From contig CAWJOC010000021.1 of the NCBI GenBank assembly GCA_963844315.1, positions 1-64,000 of the forward strand: a DNA stretch of 64,000 nucleotides, given 5' to 3'. The translations under genes and the position numbers were made by a program. The notes beneath the pieces are model-generated. The model made no database searches and had not been told where the DNA came from. It saw only the letters and a program-made list of their open reading frames with translations. Within the stretch, counting starts at the first letter, position 1. Each line of letters starts with the position of its first letter. This document shows, in pieces, positions 1-8,365 of the stretch. The DNA comes from CAWAVN01 sp963844315 (GTDB taxonomy: Bacteria > Planctomycetota > Planctomycetia > Planctomycetales > Planctomycetaceae).

Positions 1-131
1 TCCACAATTTGGTCTTGACGAAAACTCGACTTTCGGGAACATTCTGGCCGATTGGACTCAAGTTTGGGGGCCGGCTTGCCGATGCCCCGGTCCCGGATTG
101 GATTTCCGCTGCCAAGGATGGTGCCCCATGA
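1..131 (+). CDS. 3' end of an upstream gene (partial)
   Basis: The third forward frame is open from the first base and stops at TGA 129-131, ending in residues ADAPVPDWISAAKDGAP. The stop overlaps the ATG at 128 in an ATGA arrangement, a common sign of translational coupling within an operon. Too little is present to recognise a family. The frame used by the next gene is also open back to base 2, so the choice rests on the ATGA junction and is tentative. Confidence 0.35.
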   Translation, partial: HNLVLTKTRLSGTFWPIGLKFGGRLADAPVPDWISAAKDGAP

Positions 132-797
132 AACGCTGGCTGACGCATTTGACGATTGTGGGTTATCTGACCGCGCTGGGGTGGGGCATCGTGGCCCATT
201 CGCTGAACTTCGGCACGCACATCCATCCTTCGATGTACTTCGTGGTTTGGGACATGTTCTGCGGCTGGGCCGCCTACGACACCCGGAACCAGGTCATCGT
301 GGAAGGCGAAAGCGGCAAGTTCTATGAAGTGCTGCCCGCTCCCTGGGGCGAGATCCATCCCTATGGCGATTTGGGCCGCAGGCATTACGACCCCTATCAA
401 ACCTTCTGCATGTCGATGGCTCAGAACGTGCTGAAGCACACCGACCACGAACCCATCGCCCGGATTTTCGTGTTGGAAGAAGCCTGGGCCAAGAAATTCA
501 ATCTGCCGGATCCAACTTTGGGAAGCCCGCTACGAGGAACCCAAATCGCCTTACCGCTACCGCCACATCCGCTACGTCTTCAGCAGCGATGGCATCCCAC
601 TCCAGGCCAACAGCAATTGGCTGTCCTACCAATCCAGCATGTCATTGGCCAAGAATCCCCGCTTGCAAGCCGACTTCCGCCGCAGCCGCCCGTTTGTGAC
701 CATCGGCTCCAGCGAGATGGAGCAAAACATGCTCTTCCAGCAATCGGCTCCCTGGAACTCGAACGCCGAACTCATCGGCTCACCGCTGGGGCACTGA
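128..797 (+). CDS. hypothetical protein upstream of HTTM gene (frame change near 519)
   Basis: The protein begins MKRWLTHLTIVGYL, with one hydrophobic N-terminal segment that could be a signal anchor, followed by a soluble region rich in Trp, Tyr and His. The frame breaks near 519: after residues NLPDP the original frame becomes low-complexity, whereas dropping one T from the TTT at 517-519 gives a sensible continuation (WEARYEEPKSPYRYRHIRY) that stops at 795-797, about 222 residues in all. The gene lies 104 bases before the HTTM gene on the same strand and may be co-transcribed with it. I do not recognise the family. It could be a partner of the HTTM protein, but that is inference from position only. 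Confidence 0.6.
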
Positions 798-901
798 AAA
801 GGACGAGGCCTTTAGGCTGGATAGGCGGTACAGAGCGAGGTATGCGAAGAGTTGGTACTGAGAAACTGAAAACCCACGACTGACAAACCAAGGATGGTCT
901 C

Positions 902-2447
902 ATGAATTCGCATTTCCCCCAAGAGCAGAATGCCCGGCTTTCCCAGCGGATTCGCGAGTTTTTCTATCGGGAGGAAATCCCGTTTTCGCTGGCGGTGGTC
1001 CGCATCATCATGCCGCTGGTGCTCTTCGCGGTCATGTGGCCCCGGTGGTTTCATGCGCGGGAACTGTATTCCACCGATGGCGCGCCTTGCCCGTTGGGGT
1101 TTGTTTATGGCTGGGGCAATTTATTGCCCACGTTTTCGGGCGAAGTCGTGGTCGTGATGCACAGCGTCTTGCTGCTGGCCCTTGTGGCCAGCGCGATGGG
1201 CTGGTGCACGCGGTTGTCGTTGGGGCTTAGCACGGCGCTTTACGTGTACCTCAACATGCTGGATTCCGTGAGCACGATCACCAAATATTCCGTGATCGCC
1301 GCCCACGTCATGCTGCTTTTGACCTTGTCCCAATCGGGCGCGGTCTGGTCGGTGGATAGTTGGCTCAAAGGAAATTGCCGACGAAAAAATCCCTGGCCCG
1401 GCGAGTTGGCCGACCAATGGCCAAGATTCCCCGTCTGGCCGCAGCGACTCATGCAACTCATGATCGGGATGGTCTATCTCGGCGCGGCCATCACCAAAAT
1501 GCACACCCCGGAATTCTTCAGCGGCGACCAGATGACCTACTGGATGCTCTCCAACGTCAACTACCATAACCCCGGCGGCGAAATCCTCTCGCAATATCCT
1601 TCGCTGATTGTGGTCTCGGCGTACTTTGTCATCGTCTGGGAAATCCTGTTCTTGTTTTTGGCCTGGAAGGGGCAGGGTCGAAAGCTCATGATCGCTTTGG
1701 GCATCGTGTTCCACATCATGACCGGCATCACCTTGGGACTGCTCGCCTTTCCGGCCGTGTGCTGCGCGATTTACTTTGCGTTTTTGGGCGAAGAGGATTT
1801 CCGCCGCTTTGGCGTCCGCCTCCGCCGCTGGCGAAGGCGCTGGCATCTGCCGCGCTTTGGCATGAATGCAGCGGCAGCGGACGCCGCCGCTACGTCTCGA
1901 AACATTCGCTTGTCTTGGGGCACGTATGGCGCGGCGATTTTGCTGGTGTCCGCCGTCGGCTTGGGGGCCGAGTATTTCATGGACCCTTACGGACTCCGCC
2001 GACCCGAAGGCCGCTTTGCACTGAAGGAAGTCTCCCCGGAGATCGCCGCCGAGTGGTTTCGCGGAACCGAACCGATTCGCGAAGAAGACAAAGTGTTCTC
2101 GTTCGACATTGGCACAACGGCCATCGCGGATTCGCTGGCCAACCGCCGCCGGGTCTATCAGCACGGCGAGAAAATGATTGCCCAGGTCAGCCTCAACCCG
2201 CCGCACGAAGACATGTACATCGAGTGCAATCTCCACGATTCCGAGGACCGGCTCGTGGAGCGGGTGGGAAATGTCGTTCCGCGAAAGATTTCGTGGGCAC
2301 TTTATCTATCGGCTTAGCACCGCCTTCCCGCCCGGCGAATACCAATTGGTCTTGAGCCATGCGGGCAAGGAACTCACCCGCCGCCGCTTCCAACTCGTCG
2401 CCGCCGATGCCCCGCCGCCCAATCCGCAAACGGCCTCCGCGAATTGA
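902..2447 (+). CDS. HTTM domain integral membrane protein (frame change near 2283)
   Basis: This is a polytopic inner-membrane protein of the HTTM type, the membrane fold shared with vitamin K-dependent gamma-carboxylase. The N-terminal region has the family pattern: an amphipathic start, then hydrophobic segments at roughly residues 28-45, 80-105, 120-140, 190-205, 235-255 and 265-300, followed by an Arg-rich linker, another membrane segment near residue 345, and a soluble tail. The reading frame stops at 2317, but a one-base change near 2283 (TT read as T) continues the tail through FIYRLSTAFPPGEYQLVLSH to a stop at 2445-2447. The activity of bacterial HTTM proteins is generally unknown; carboxylation of a partner is possible but not shown here. 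Confidence 0.82.
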
Positions 2448-2466
2448 GGGGAATAGAGGATGGCGG

Positions 2467-2569
2467 AAGGGTGGCCAGGGTCGAGCGAAGCGAGCCCGGA
2501 ATGGCAAGGTCTGTGGGGTCACTTCGCTCCACCACAGCCGCCCAAATTTGGGTTTTGAAACAGAGCCTA
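2467..2569. repeat. Intergenic inverted repeat, family F copy 1
   Basis: The unit contains GGGTGGCC, the palindrome-like TCGAGCGAAGCGAGC, and CTGTGGGG paired with CCACCACAG. A second copy in the same orientation lies at 39061-39193. Its last bases supply the stop codon of the minus-strand gene that ends at 2567. Confidence 0.7.
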
Positions 2570-3460
2570 GTCGTTCCCGACGTGCTCCCGCATCCAGCGG
2601 ATATAGTGCGCGGCGTATTGATCGAGGTTTTTCATGGTCCCGCCGCCACGGATGGGGGAGCACATTTCGTAGTTGGCGATGCCGTCAAACCCGCCGTCTT
2701 TCAGGCCGGCAAAGAAGGCTTGGTAATCAATAAAGCCTTCCCCGAACTTCACGGCTTTGACGAGATCGGGCTCCAACCTTGCATAGTTCACCAGGGCCGG
2801 TTGATAGCGGAACCGGGGGATCTTGACGTAATCCGCATTGGTGGTGATCGCCGTGTGCGGAGCCATCTTCCTGGCCGCTTCGTAGAGATCTTCCCGCGCA
2901 GCGCCGGCGACCAGGCATCGAACCCCGCCTTGCAGTTGGGGCGGTCGATCTCCTCCAAGAGGTCCAAGAGGCAATCGGTATTCACCGCCAGATCGTGGTG
3001 GTTTTGAACGGCGATCGTCACGCCGTAGGCTTAAGCGCGGTCGCAGATTTCCTGCACAGCAACGCACCACGCTGTTCCAGGTCGCACGGTGGTTCGATCC
3101 TTCCAAGTCATACGCCGTGAAGATCCGCACGACGGAGCACGAAAGCACTTTGGCCATGCGGGCCAGGGTTTCGACATATTGAATCTGCATTTCCAGGTAA
3201 GGCACTTCGGCGGCGGAGGTCGCGGCGAAATCCGTGTAGCCCGCGATGACCGTGCATTCGAGCCGGTGCGTTTTCAATTCGTTCTGGATCATCGCCAGGC
3301 GGTCGGCATTCGCATCCAAAGGCGAAAGATGCGGGCGTTTCCCCGCGAGCATCACGCCCCGATAACCCAACTCGGAGGCTCTCTGGAGAAAGGCGGAAAG
3401 CTCCAGCGACTCTTGCCCCCAATACCCGGCATAACTCACGGAAAACAAACTCGATTTCAT
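2567..3460 (-). CDS. sugar phosphate isomerase/epimerase-like TIM barrel protein (two frame changes)
   Basis: The sequence looks like the xylose isomerase-like TIM barrel family (AP endonuclease 2 fold), which isomerises or epimerises sugars with a divalent metal. The start MKSSLFSVSYAGYWG, the stretch ELGYRGVMLAGKRPH and the end FDGIANYEMCSPIRGGG are typical. The middle is out of frame: near 3045 the frame must shift to recover VTIAVQNHHDLAVNTDCLL, which holds the conserved His/Asp metal-site region, and near 2890 it shifts back to DLYEAARKMAPHTAITTN. The two changes compensate, so the outer parts share one frame. Sequence error or a decayed gene are both possible; the clean conservation of all three pieces favours error. 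The substrate is unknown. Confidence 0.78.
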   Translation of the reverse strand: MKSSLFSVSYAGYWGQESLELSAFLQRASELGYRGVMLAGKRPHLSPLDANADRLAMIQNELKTHRLECTVIAGYTDFAATSAAEVPYLEMQIQYVETLARMAKVLSCSVVRIFTAYDLEGSNHRATWNSVVRCCAGNLRPRLSLRRDDRRSKPPRSGGEYRLPLGPLGGDRPPQLQGGVRCLVAGAAREDLYEAARKMAPHTAITTNADYVKIPRFRYQPALVNYARLEPDLVKAVKFGEGFIDYQAFFAGLKDGGFDGIANYEMCSPIRGGGTMKNLDQYAAHYIRWMREHVGND

Positions 3461-3485
3461 CGCGATGGCCTGCCTATGTGCGGGG

Positions 3486-4382
3486 TTACTCGCCTGGGAT
3501 GCGGGTCCAGGTTTTCACTTTGGACGTGTTGTCGGCGTCGTGGGTGGTGAATGAGGTCTCATCGAATTGAACGACGATCTGGTCCCGGCGGTTGCCTTTC
3601 TCTTTCGTCACGAACGAAAACGCCTTTTCCGGCCGGCCCCGCACCGAATCGAAAATGACGTGGTCGCCGTTGGCGACTTTCCATTGGATGTCCACCTCCA
3701 AGCGGTCGGTCCCCACGGCGAAACTCGTGAGGGTGTTAAAGTCGATCACCATCAGGCCCGTGTCATCGTCTTTCAGTTCCAGCGTCAATCCGCCGTAGTA
3801 GTCCGAGCGTTTCCACTTCCCCAACAGCGCCTGGCGGTGGGCCGCTTCCTGGGCGATTTGCTTTTCCACCCGCTCGCGCTCGGCGTTCGCTTCCGCGAGA
3901 AGTTGCTTCTGCGGTCTTCAACTTGTCCTCGGCGGCTTTCAGGCGGACTTGGGCTTCATCCCGCTTCTCGGTGGTCTTTAAGAAAATGGGTTTCCGCTTG
4001 GGCGAACGCTTCGACCCGCTCCGCGTGCTCGTCCTCGGCAGCTTTGTCGAGTTTTTGCTGGGCCTCATCTCTGGCGAGTTTGGCCGACTCCCAGTCCGCC
4101 TGGATGGTTTTCATTTCAGATTGGGCGGCCACCAGGGCTTCCTGATTGAGTTCCTGCGTCGTTTTGGCCTTTTTGGACCTGGGCGACGGCTTTGGCTTCA
4201 TCCGGTTTTTCGTATTCCACGATGGGCCTAGGCTGGCTAGGCTTCTTGAGGAAATGAAACGCCGCCGCGCTCCCCGCGCCGATTAAAACCAGAACCACCA
4301 GGAGAGACTTAAACCCCCACCGTCTGCGAGGTGGTTGGTTTGAGGCCGTTGCTTCCTTGGGAAGATATTGCGGACTATTCAT
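3486..4382 (-). CDS. membrane-anchored coiled-coil protein (three frame changes)
   Basis: The start MNSPQYLPKEATASNQ is followed by a basic stretch PPRRRWG and one membrane segment at about residues 25-45 (SLLVVLVLIGAGSAAAFHFL), giving a signal-anchor protein with its bulk outside the cytoplasm. Next comes a charged Ala/Glu/Lys/Gln coiled coil, then a C-terminal beta-rich domain from LGKWKRSDYYGGLTLELKDD to TRIPGE. The pieces lie in different frames joined near 4175 (run of A), 3990 (run of T) and 3915. At the first two, one surplus base in a homopolymer explains the break. The C-terminal domain resembles small lipocalin-like sheets but I cannot name a family. It sits downstream of the sulfite oxidase gene on the same strand. 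Confidence 0.58.
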
Positions 4383-4498
4383 AACCGGGCCATTGAAAAG
4401 AAACCAAAGGGGCCACTTCTGTCATGTCATACCCAAAAACCGAACCGATTGCGTCAAAGGGCGGGCAGAATTTTCCAATTTTGATTGCAAGGTTGGAG

Positions 4499-5686
4499 TT
4501 AGCCATTCGAGTCAATCGGCACAGAATGCCAGGCGTTGTTCATGTAGCCTTTGAAGTTCCATGATAGCTTTTCGGGTTGCGTGTGACCTTTGGAATCGCT
4601 CGCCCGTGCCACAATCCGGCTGGAACCGGCGGGGATCTGAAGTTCCGCTTCCCAAAGCGCCCAACAATAGGGCTTTGGTTTCGAGAGCAGTTTCGCCGCC
4701 GTCCACGTCTGGCCGTTGTTGGCGGAGACTTCCACCTTGGCCACCTGCCCGCCGTCCCCTTCGGGGAGAGCATACCCACGAATCTTCTGCACCTGCCCAT
4801 TGGGTTTCGGAGCGGGACCGGCGATGGCGGAGTTAATCCCGTAATTGTAAATCACCCCCGCTTCATCCCAGGCGAGCGGTTTGTCTTCCGTTACCAGCTT
4901 ATAGGCTTCTTGAACAAAATGATTGGGCGAAGGGCGGTCACTGACCGTAATCTTTCCCAGCCATTTCACGCTTCTGGCACCGATGTAACCGGGAACCACC
5001 GACCGGAGCGGAAACCCATGATCCACGGACAATGGCTCGCCGTTCATCTTGAAAGCCAAGAGCGCACCGGGAACGCTGTTCTCATCGGTGAGCGCTTTCG
5101 TCATCGGAATGGATCCGCCAAAGGGAGTGGTCTCGTTTTTTTCGGTAATCTGATCCAGTCCCTCGAACCAGACGTGCTTCGCATCCTCCTTGAGTCCCGC
5201 CGATTTCAGCACCTCCGACAACCGCACGCCGGTCCACTCGGCGTTGCCGATGGCTCCCGGTCCCCACTGCACGCCGCCCACGGGTTTGATCTTGCCAAAT
5301 TCCTCCCGGCGATTCCCCGCACAAGTCAGCGTCGCCGTGGTGGAATGCTCCTCGAACCGCTCTTTCAACTCAGCCAGCGAAAGCTCCAAAGGTTTCTCGA
5401 CCAGTCCTTCCACCTTGAGCCGAAACGAACCGGCTTCGATTTTCGGATTGGGACCGTGGCTTCGGATATAAAAATGCTTGATCGGCGTTAACCAATCCGC
5501 CACCAAATCTTCGATGCGAGGCTCCGCATTCCTGGGCGAAGCCGTCAACACCTTCAGTGCGGATTCGCCTTGAGCCTGAAACGCATTCGCAAATCCCGCT
5601 TGCCCAAAAACCGCGGCCAAACTCATCCCCGCCGAGATTTGCAAAAACCCGCGGCGGTCAAGCGAGGGAGGAAATGGATGGTGCAT
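4499..5686 (-). CDS. sulfite oxidase-type molybdopterin oxidoreductase, Tat-exported
   Basis: This is a molybdenum-cofactor enzyme of the sulfite oxidase family, expected to act in the periplasm. The N-terminus has a twin-arginine signal (DRRGFLQISAGMSLAAVFG). The molybdopterin domain follows, with the conserved Mo-ligand cysteine in TLTCAGNRR, then the NAEWTGVRL and PLSVDHGFPLRSVVPGYIG blocks, and a C-terminal dimerisation domain (VAKVEVSANNGQTW to LSWNFKGYMNNAWH). The length of about 395 residues is normal. I take the ATG at 5686, preceded by GAAAGG, rather than the ATG at 5740, which would add 18 residues. It overlaps the end of the preceding gene by 29 bases, so the two are probably co-translated. 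The natural substrate may be sulfite or another small oxyanion. Confidence 0.9.
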   Translation of the reverse strand: MHHPFPPSLDRRGFLQISAGMSLAAVFGQAGFANAFQAQGESALKVLTASPRNAEPRIEDLVADWLTPIKHFYIRSHGPNPKIEAGSFRLKVEGLVEKPLELSLAELKERFEEHSTTATLTCAGNRREEFGKIKPVGGVQWGPGAIGNAEWTGVRLSEVLKSAGLKEDAKHVWFEGLDQITEKNETTPFGGSIPMTKALTDENSVPGALLAFKMNGEPLSVDHGFPLRSVVPGYIGARSVKWLGKITVSDRPSPNHFVQEAYKLVTEDKPLAWDEAGVIYNYGINSAIAGPAPKPNGQVQKIRGYALPEGDGGQVAKVEVSANNGQTWTAAKLLSKPKPYCWALWEAELQIPAGSSRIVARASDSKGHTQPEKLSWNFKGYMNNAWHSVPIDSNG

Positions 5687-6401
5687 TATCGTGACCTTTC
5701 GTAGCAGGAGAGAAATCTTGTCCCAGCGAAAGCTCCGCATCGGGATATCGCTTCAAGAGAGCACGGCCGATGGGGAGTAAACCCAGGGTTTGCATTAGCT
5801 TTTGTTGCTGTTGCCTTTGCGTGGCTTTTGAAAGGACAGCCAATCCCAGAGCCAAAGCCAGGAGAATGAACCAACCTTTGATGAAGTAGACAGTGGCAAG
5901 CAGTCCCAGACAGCCCACGAACATGGCTAGTCTTTTAAGAGGGTTTTCCAATGAACTTTTCGGGATGGCTCTCTGACATGCGCGGCAAATTGACAGAGGA
6001 AGTGTGACCGCCGTGTCTCGGCCGTGATATGTCACAAGCGGATCTGCCGTGATCACCAATGCTCCCTGGTCAAAAAAAGTCCCCATCAAAAGAGCCCACC
6101 GGTTGTTCGTCGATGAACTCGTTTCATGAAGTTTTTCGCACGCCACAACCATTTGGATTTGCTCATTCGTCGAGCAACCGCAGGAAATACAATTCGCTCC
6201 GGGTAGTTCTCCTTCGGCGATCATTCGCATGATTTCTTCATCCGGCGAAAGCGGAACGGCGGACAATCCGGACTGCATGCGCAACTGGGCCAGCGAAGGG
6301 ATTTCATTCACGCTTCCGCATTCGCAACTCAAGCTTCCTCCGGCCAGTCCTTCGGAGACAATCTGGGATCGGCCACACGGACATTTCACCTCAAAGTTCA
6401 T
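5658..6401 (-). CDS. zinc-ribbon membrane protein of unknown function
   Basis: From MNFEVKCPCGRSQ the protein has an N-terminal paired-cysteine knuckle (CPCG ... CECG), a second cysteine pair (CISCGC), and a third (CRACQ) just before one long hydrophobic region near residues 155-195 that could span the membrane once or twice. The rest is a Gln-rich cytoplasmic tail. The start at 6401 is preferred to 6455 because it follows GGGGAATGAAACG and lies 4 bases after the tilS stop. The order tilS, this gene, sulfite oxidase-like gene suggests one operon. I do not recognise the family; the cysteine pattern argues for metal binding. Confidence 0.65.
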   Translation of the reverse strand: MNFEVKCPCGRSQIVSEGLAGGSLSCECGSVNEIPSLAQLRMQSGLSAVPLSPDEEIMRMIAEGELPGANCISCGCSTNEQIQMVVACEKLHETSSSTNNRWALLMGTFFDQGALVITADPLVTYHGRDTAVTLPLSICRACQRAIPKSSLENPLKRLAMFVGCLGLLATVYFIKGWFILLALALGLAVLSKATQRQQQQKLMQTLGLLPIGRALLKRYPDAELSLGQDFSPATKGHDNAPSISSLA

Positions 6402-6405
6402 CGTT

Positions 6406-7458
6406 TCATTCCCCTGAAAAATGCCCTGTTGAGTGTGTACCCGAATCTTCATCATATGAGGATTTGGGATGCCATTCCACGCATAGCCACTCTCGGCGGC
6501 GGGTGGCGGTGAGGTGGGCGGGCAGGTTGATGGATCCGTGGTTTTGGGTGATGAGTTCCGCCAGGCGATTCCAGTGGGCGAAGGTCATGCGTTTTCGCGG
6601 CCAGTTTTGCATTCGCCACAGTACGGTGAAGCACACCCGCCGGAAGGCCAACGGGTGTTCTGCCAGCGCTTCGCAGCGGAGCTTTACGTGATGCGGCGTT
6701 TGCTCGATCAGCGCGGTCTGAAGTTGGAGTTCGGCGAAATGCTCAAGGACTTCCTGCATCTCCCCGGCTTGCTGGCCAAGCCGCAATAACGCCGGGATAA
6801 CTTGGGGGTTAAAGTCGGTTTGCAATTGGGGCAATAACTCGTGCCGGATGCGGTTGCGGGTGAACTTGGGATCGGAGTTGGTCGCATCCTGGCGGTAATC
6901 CTGCCCGCGATCGTTGAGCCAAGCTTCGATGTCCGCCCGCCGGATGCCCAACATCGGGCGAACGAACCGGAGTTCGGTGGAGACTTCCCGCACATTAGGA
7001 ATGCCGCGTAATCCCGCGATTCCCGTGCCCCTGAGGATGTGGTGCAGAATCGTTTCCGCCTGGTCGTTCGCCGTGTGGCCGAGCGCGATCGCCGTGCAAT
7101 GCTGAGCCAACGCGGCGCGTTCCAAAAACGCATATCGGGCATTCCGGGCGGATTCTTCCAGCGTGTGCTTGGTTCCCGCTTGCAAGGCTCTCACATCTTG
7201 CCGTTCCATGAAAGAGGGCACGGACATCCGGGCACACAGGTTTTCCACCCAAACCGCATCGGCGGCGGAGTCTTCCCCGCGAAGGCCATGATCGAGATGC
7301 GCTGCCCTCAGTTCCAAGCCAAATTCCCTTTGGAGTTCCCAAAGCCCAGAGAGCAGGGCCACGCTGTCGGCTCCGCCGGAGACCGCCACCAGCACCCTTT
7401 GGTCCTTGAGGCCGCATTCGGAAAGTCCGTGCCGAAAAGAGTGGAGAAATTGGCTCAT
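6406..7458 (-). CDS. tilS: tRNA(Ile)-lysidine synthetase
   Basis: TilS attaches lysine to C34 of the CAU-anticodon isoleucine tRNA in the cytoplasm, switching its identity to read AUA. The PP-loop signature SGGADSVALL is at about residues 28-37. AHLDHGLRGEDSAADA and the ALGHTANDQAETILHHILRGTGIAGLRGI block, with the metal/ATP residues HxxNDQAET, are canonical. RPMLGIRR and the KFTRNRIRHELLP motif follow, and the C-terminal part holds the short substrate-binding domain. Length 350 residues is at the shorter end for the family because the second C-terminal domain is reduced. It is the first gene of a likely three-gene operon and is divergent from the next gene across a 325-base gap. Confidence 0.95.
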   Translation of the reverse strand: MSQFLHSFRHGLSECGLKDQRVLVAVSGGADSVALLSGLWELQREFGLELRAAHLDHGLRGEDSAADAVWVENLCARMSVPSFMERQDVRALQAGTKHTLEESARNARYAFLERAALAQHCTAIALGHTANDQAETILHHILRGTGIAGLRGIPNVREVSTELRFVRPMLGIRRADIEAWLNDRGQDYRQDATNSDPKFTRNRIRHELLPQLQTDFNPQVIPALLRLGQQAGEMQEVLEHFAELQLQTALIEQTPHHVKLRCEALAEHPLAFRRVCFTVLWRMQNWPRKRMTFAHWNRLAELITQNHGSINLPAHLTATRRREWLCVEWHPKSSYDEDSGTHSTGHFSGE

Positions 7459-7783
7459 GAGAGAATTTTACGGGAAAACGGGAAAACCCTTATTGACTGT
7501 TCCTCAAGATATTCTCTTACAGAATACCTGGGATTGGTTGACCGGCGAAATCCCGGTGGTAGGATAAACGCTTAACACGTTTTGCTGGGGTCGGTCTGGC
7601 GGAGCAATCTCATTTCCGACCTACCACTCCAACAATTCCCATTTTACCCCTTGGTCAATCCCTGTTTTGGAACCTCCGGGTCGTTCAAGACCAGGAGAGC
7701 AAGGGTCAGGTACGGCCTTTTTCCCAAAAGGCATTACAAAGACCCCACGAAAAGCGGACAAAAGGTTCCGTTGGAAAACCACG
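7459..7783. other. intergenic region between divergent genes
   Basis: The gap separates tilS (-) from the next forward gene. It should hold promoters in both directions, but none stands out. A modest inverted repeat pairs GGTGGTAGG near 7555 with CCTACCAC near 7620. No coding frame is convincing. Confidence 0.5.
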
Positions 7784-8263
7784 ATGGTTCACGGTGACGA
7801 CAAATCCTCTCTCCAAAAAATGGCTTATGTGTCTCGCTGTTCCTCTGGCCTGAGCATGGTGGTCTTCGTCTGCCTGTTGACTTTACCCGGTCCTCTGGCA
7901 AACAAGTCAAGCTCGGCCAGCGCGCCCATTCTTGAAACCGGCTCTATGGCGGAGGACTCCGACCTGGAAACTCCGCCCGTTCCGCTCCGGTTCGAGGATT
8001 TCGCGCAAAAGCCCCAATCGTTTCGGCCCGCGATGTTCCGTCGCGTGTCCTTTCGGTTTGGGACGCAAAGAGAGGCATTGTCCCAGGCGTGTCCCGGCGG
8101 CAAGGCCGCCCGAACAGCCTGCATCGAGACAAGGCATCGTTCCGCCCGGAAGACGGGCCGCCAACGGCTGCGGGGATTTCTTTCCCGCGGGCCTGACCCG
8201 GAAGACGGACGCCCCCCGTTCGTCGGCTGGGAGGGTTTTCCTCCCACAGTCCACTTTTCGTAA
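7784..8263 (+). CDS. putative small exported protein
   Basis: A frame from the ATG at 7784 (or 7820) encodes a hydrophobic stretch MVVFVCLLTLPGPLA that could be a signal peptide, then an acidic, Pro-rich region and an Arg-rich tail. The first hundred residues look like plausible secreted protein. After about position 8080 the composition turns Arg/Gly-rich and may be out of frame, so the true end is uncertain. A small hairpin (TGGGAGG/CCTCCCA at 8228-8246) lies at the end. No family is recognised. The gene precedes rny in the same direction. Confidence 0.35.
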   Translation: MVHGDDKSSLQKMAYVSRCSSGLSMVVFVCLLTLPGPLANKSSSASAPILETGSMAEDSDLETPPVPLRFEDFAQKPQSFRPAMFRRVSFRFGTQREALSQACPGGKAARTACIETRHRSARKTGRQRLRGFLSRGPDPEDGRPPFVGWEGFPPTVHFS

Positions 8264-8365
8264 TTGCTTTCGCCTGTGCTTGAACGCTGGTTTGGAAGCC
8301 CCCGCCAATCGCGGCGGACTTCCAAAGGGAGATCCTCCAAACAGCCAGCGTGAAGGAAGCAATAG

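Noticed and set aside
1121..2236. 371-residue minus-strand frame opposite the HTTM gene
   Set aside because: Shadow frame with His/Arg/Gln-rich sequence; the forward frame has coherent membrane topology.
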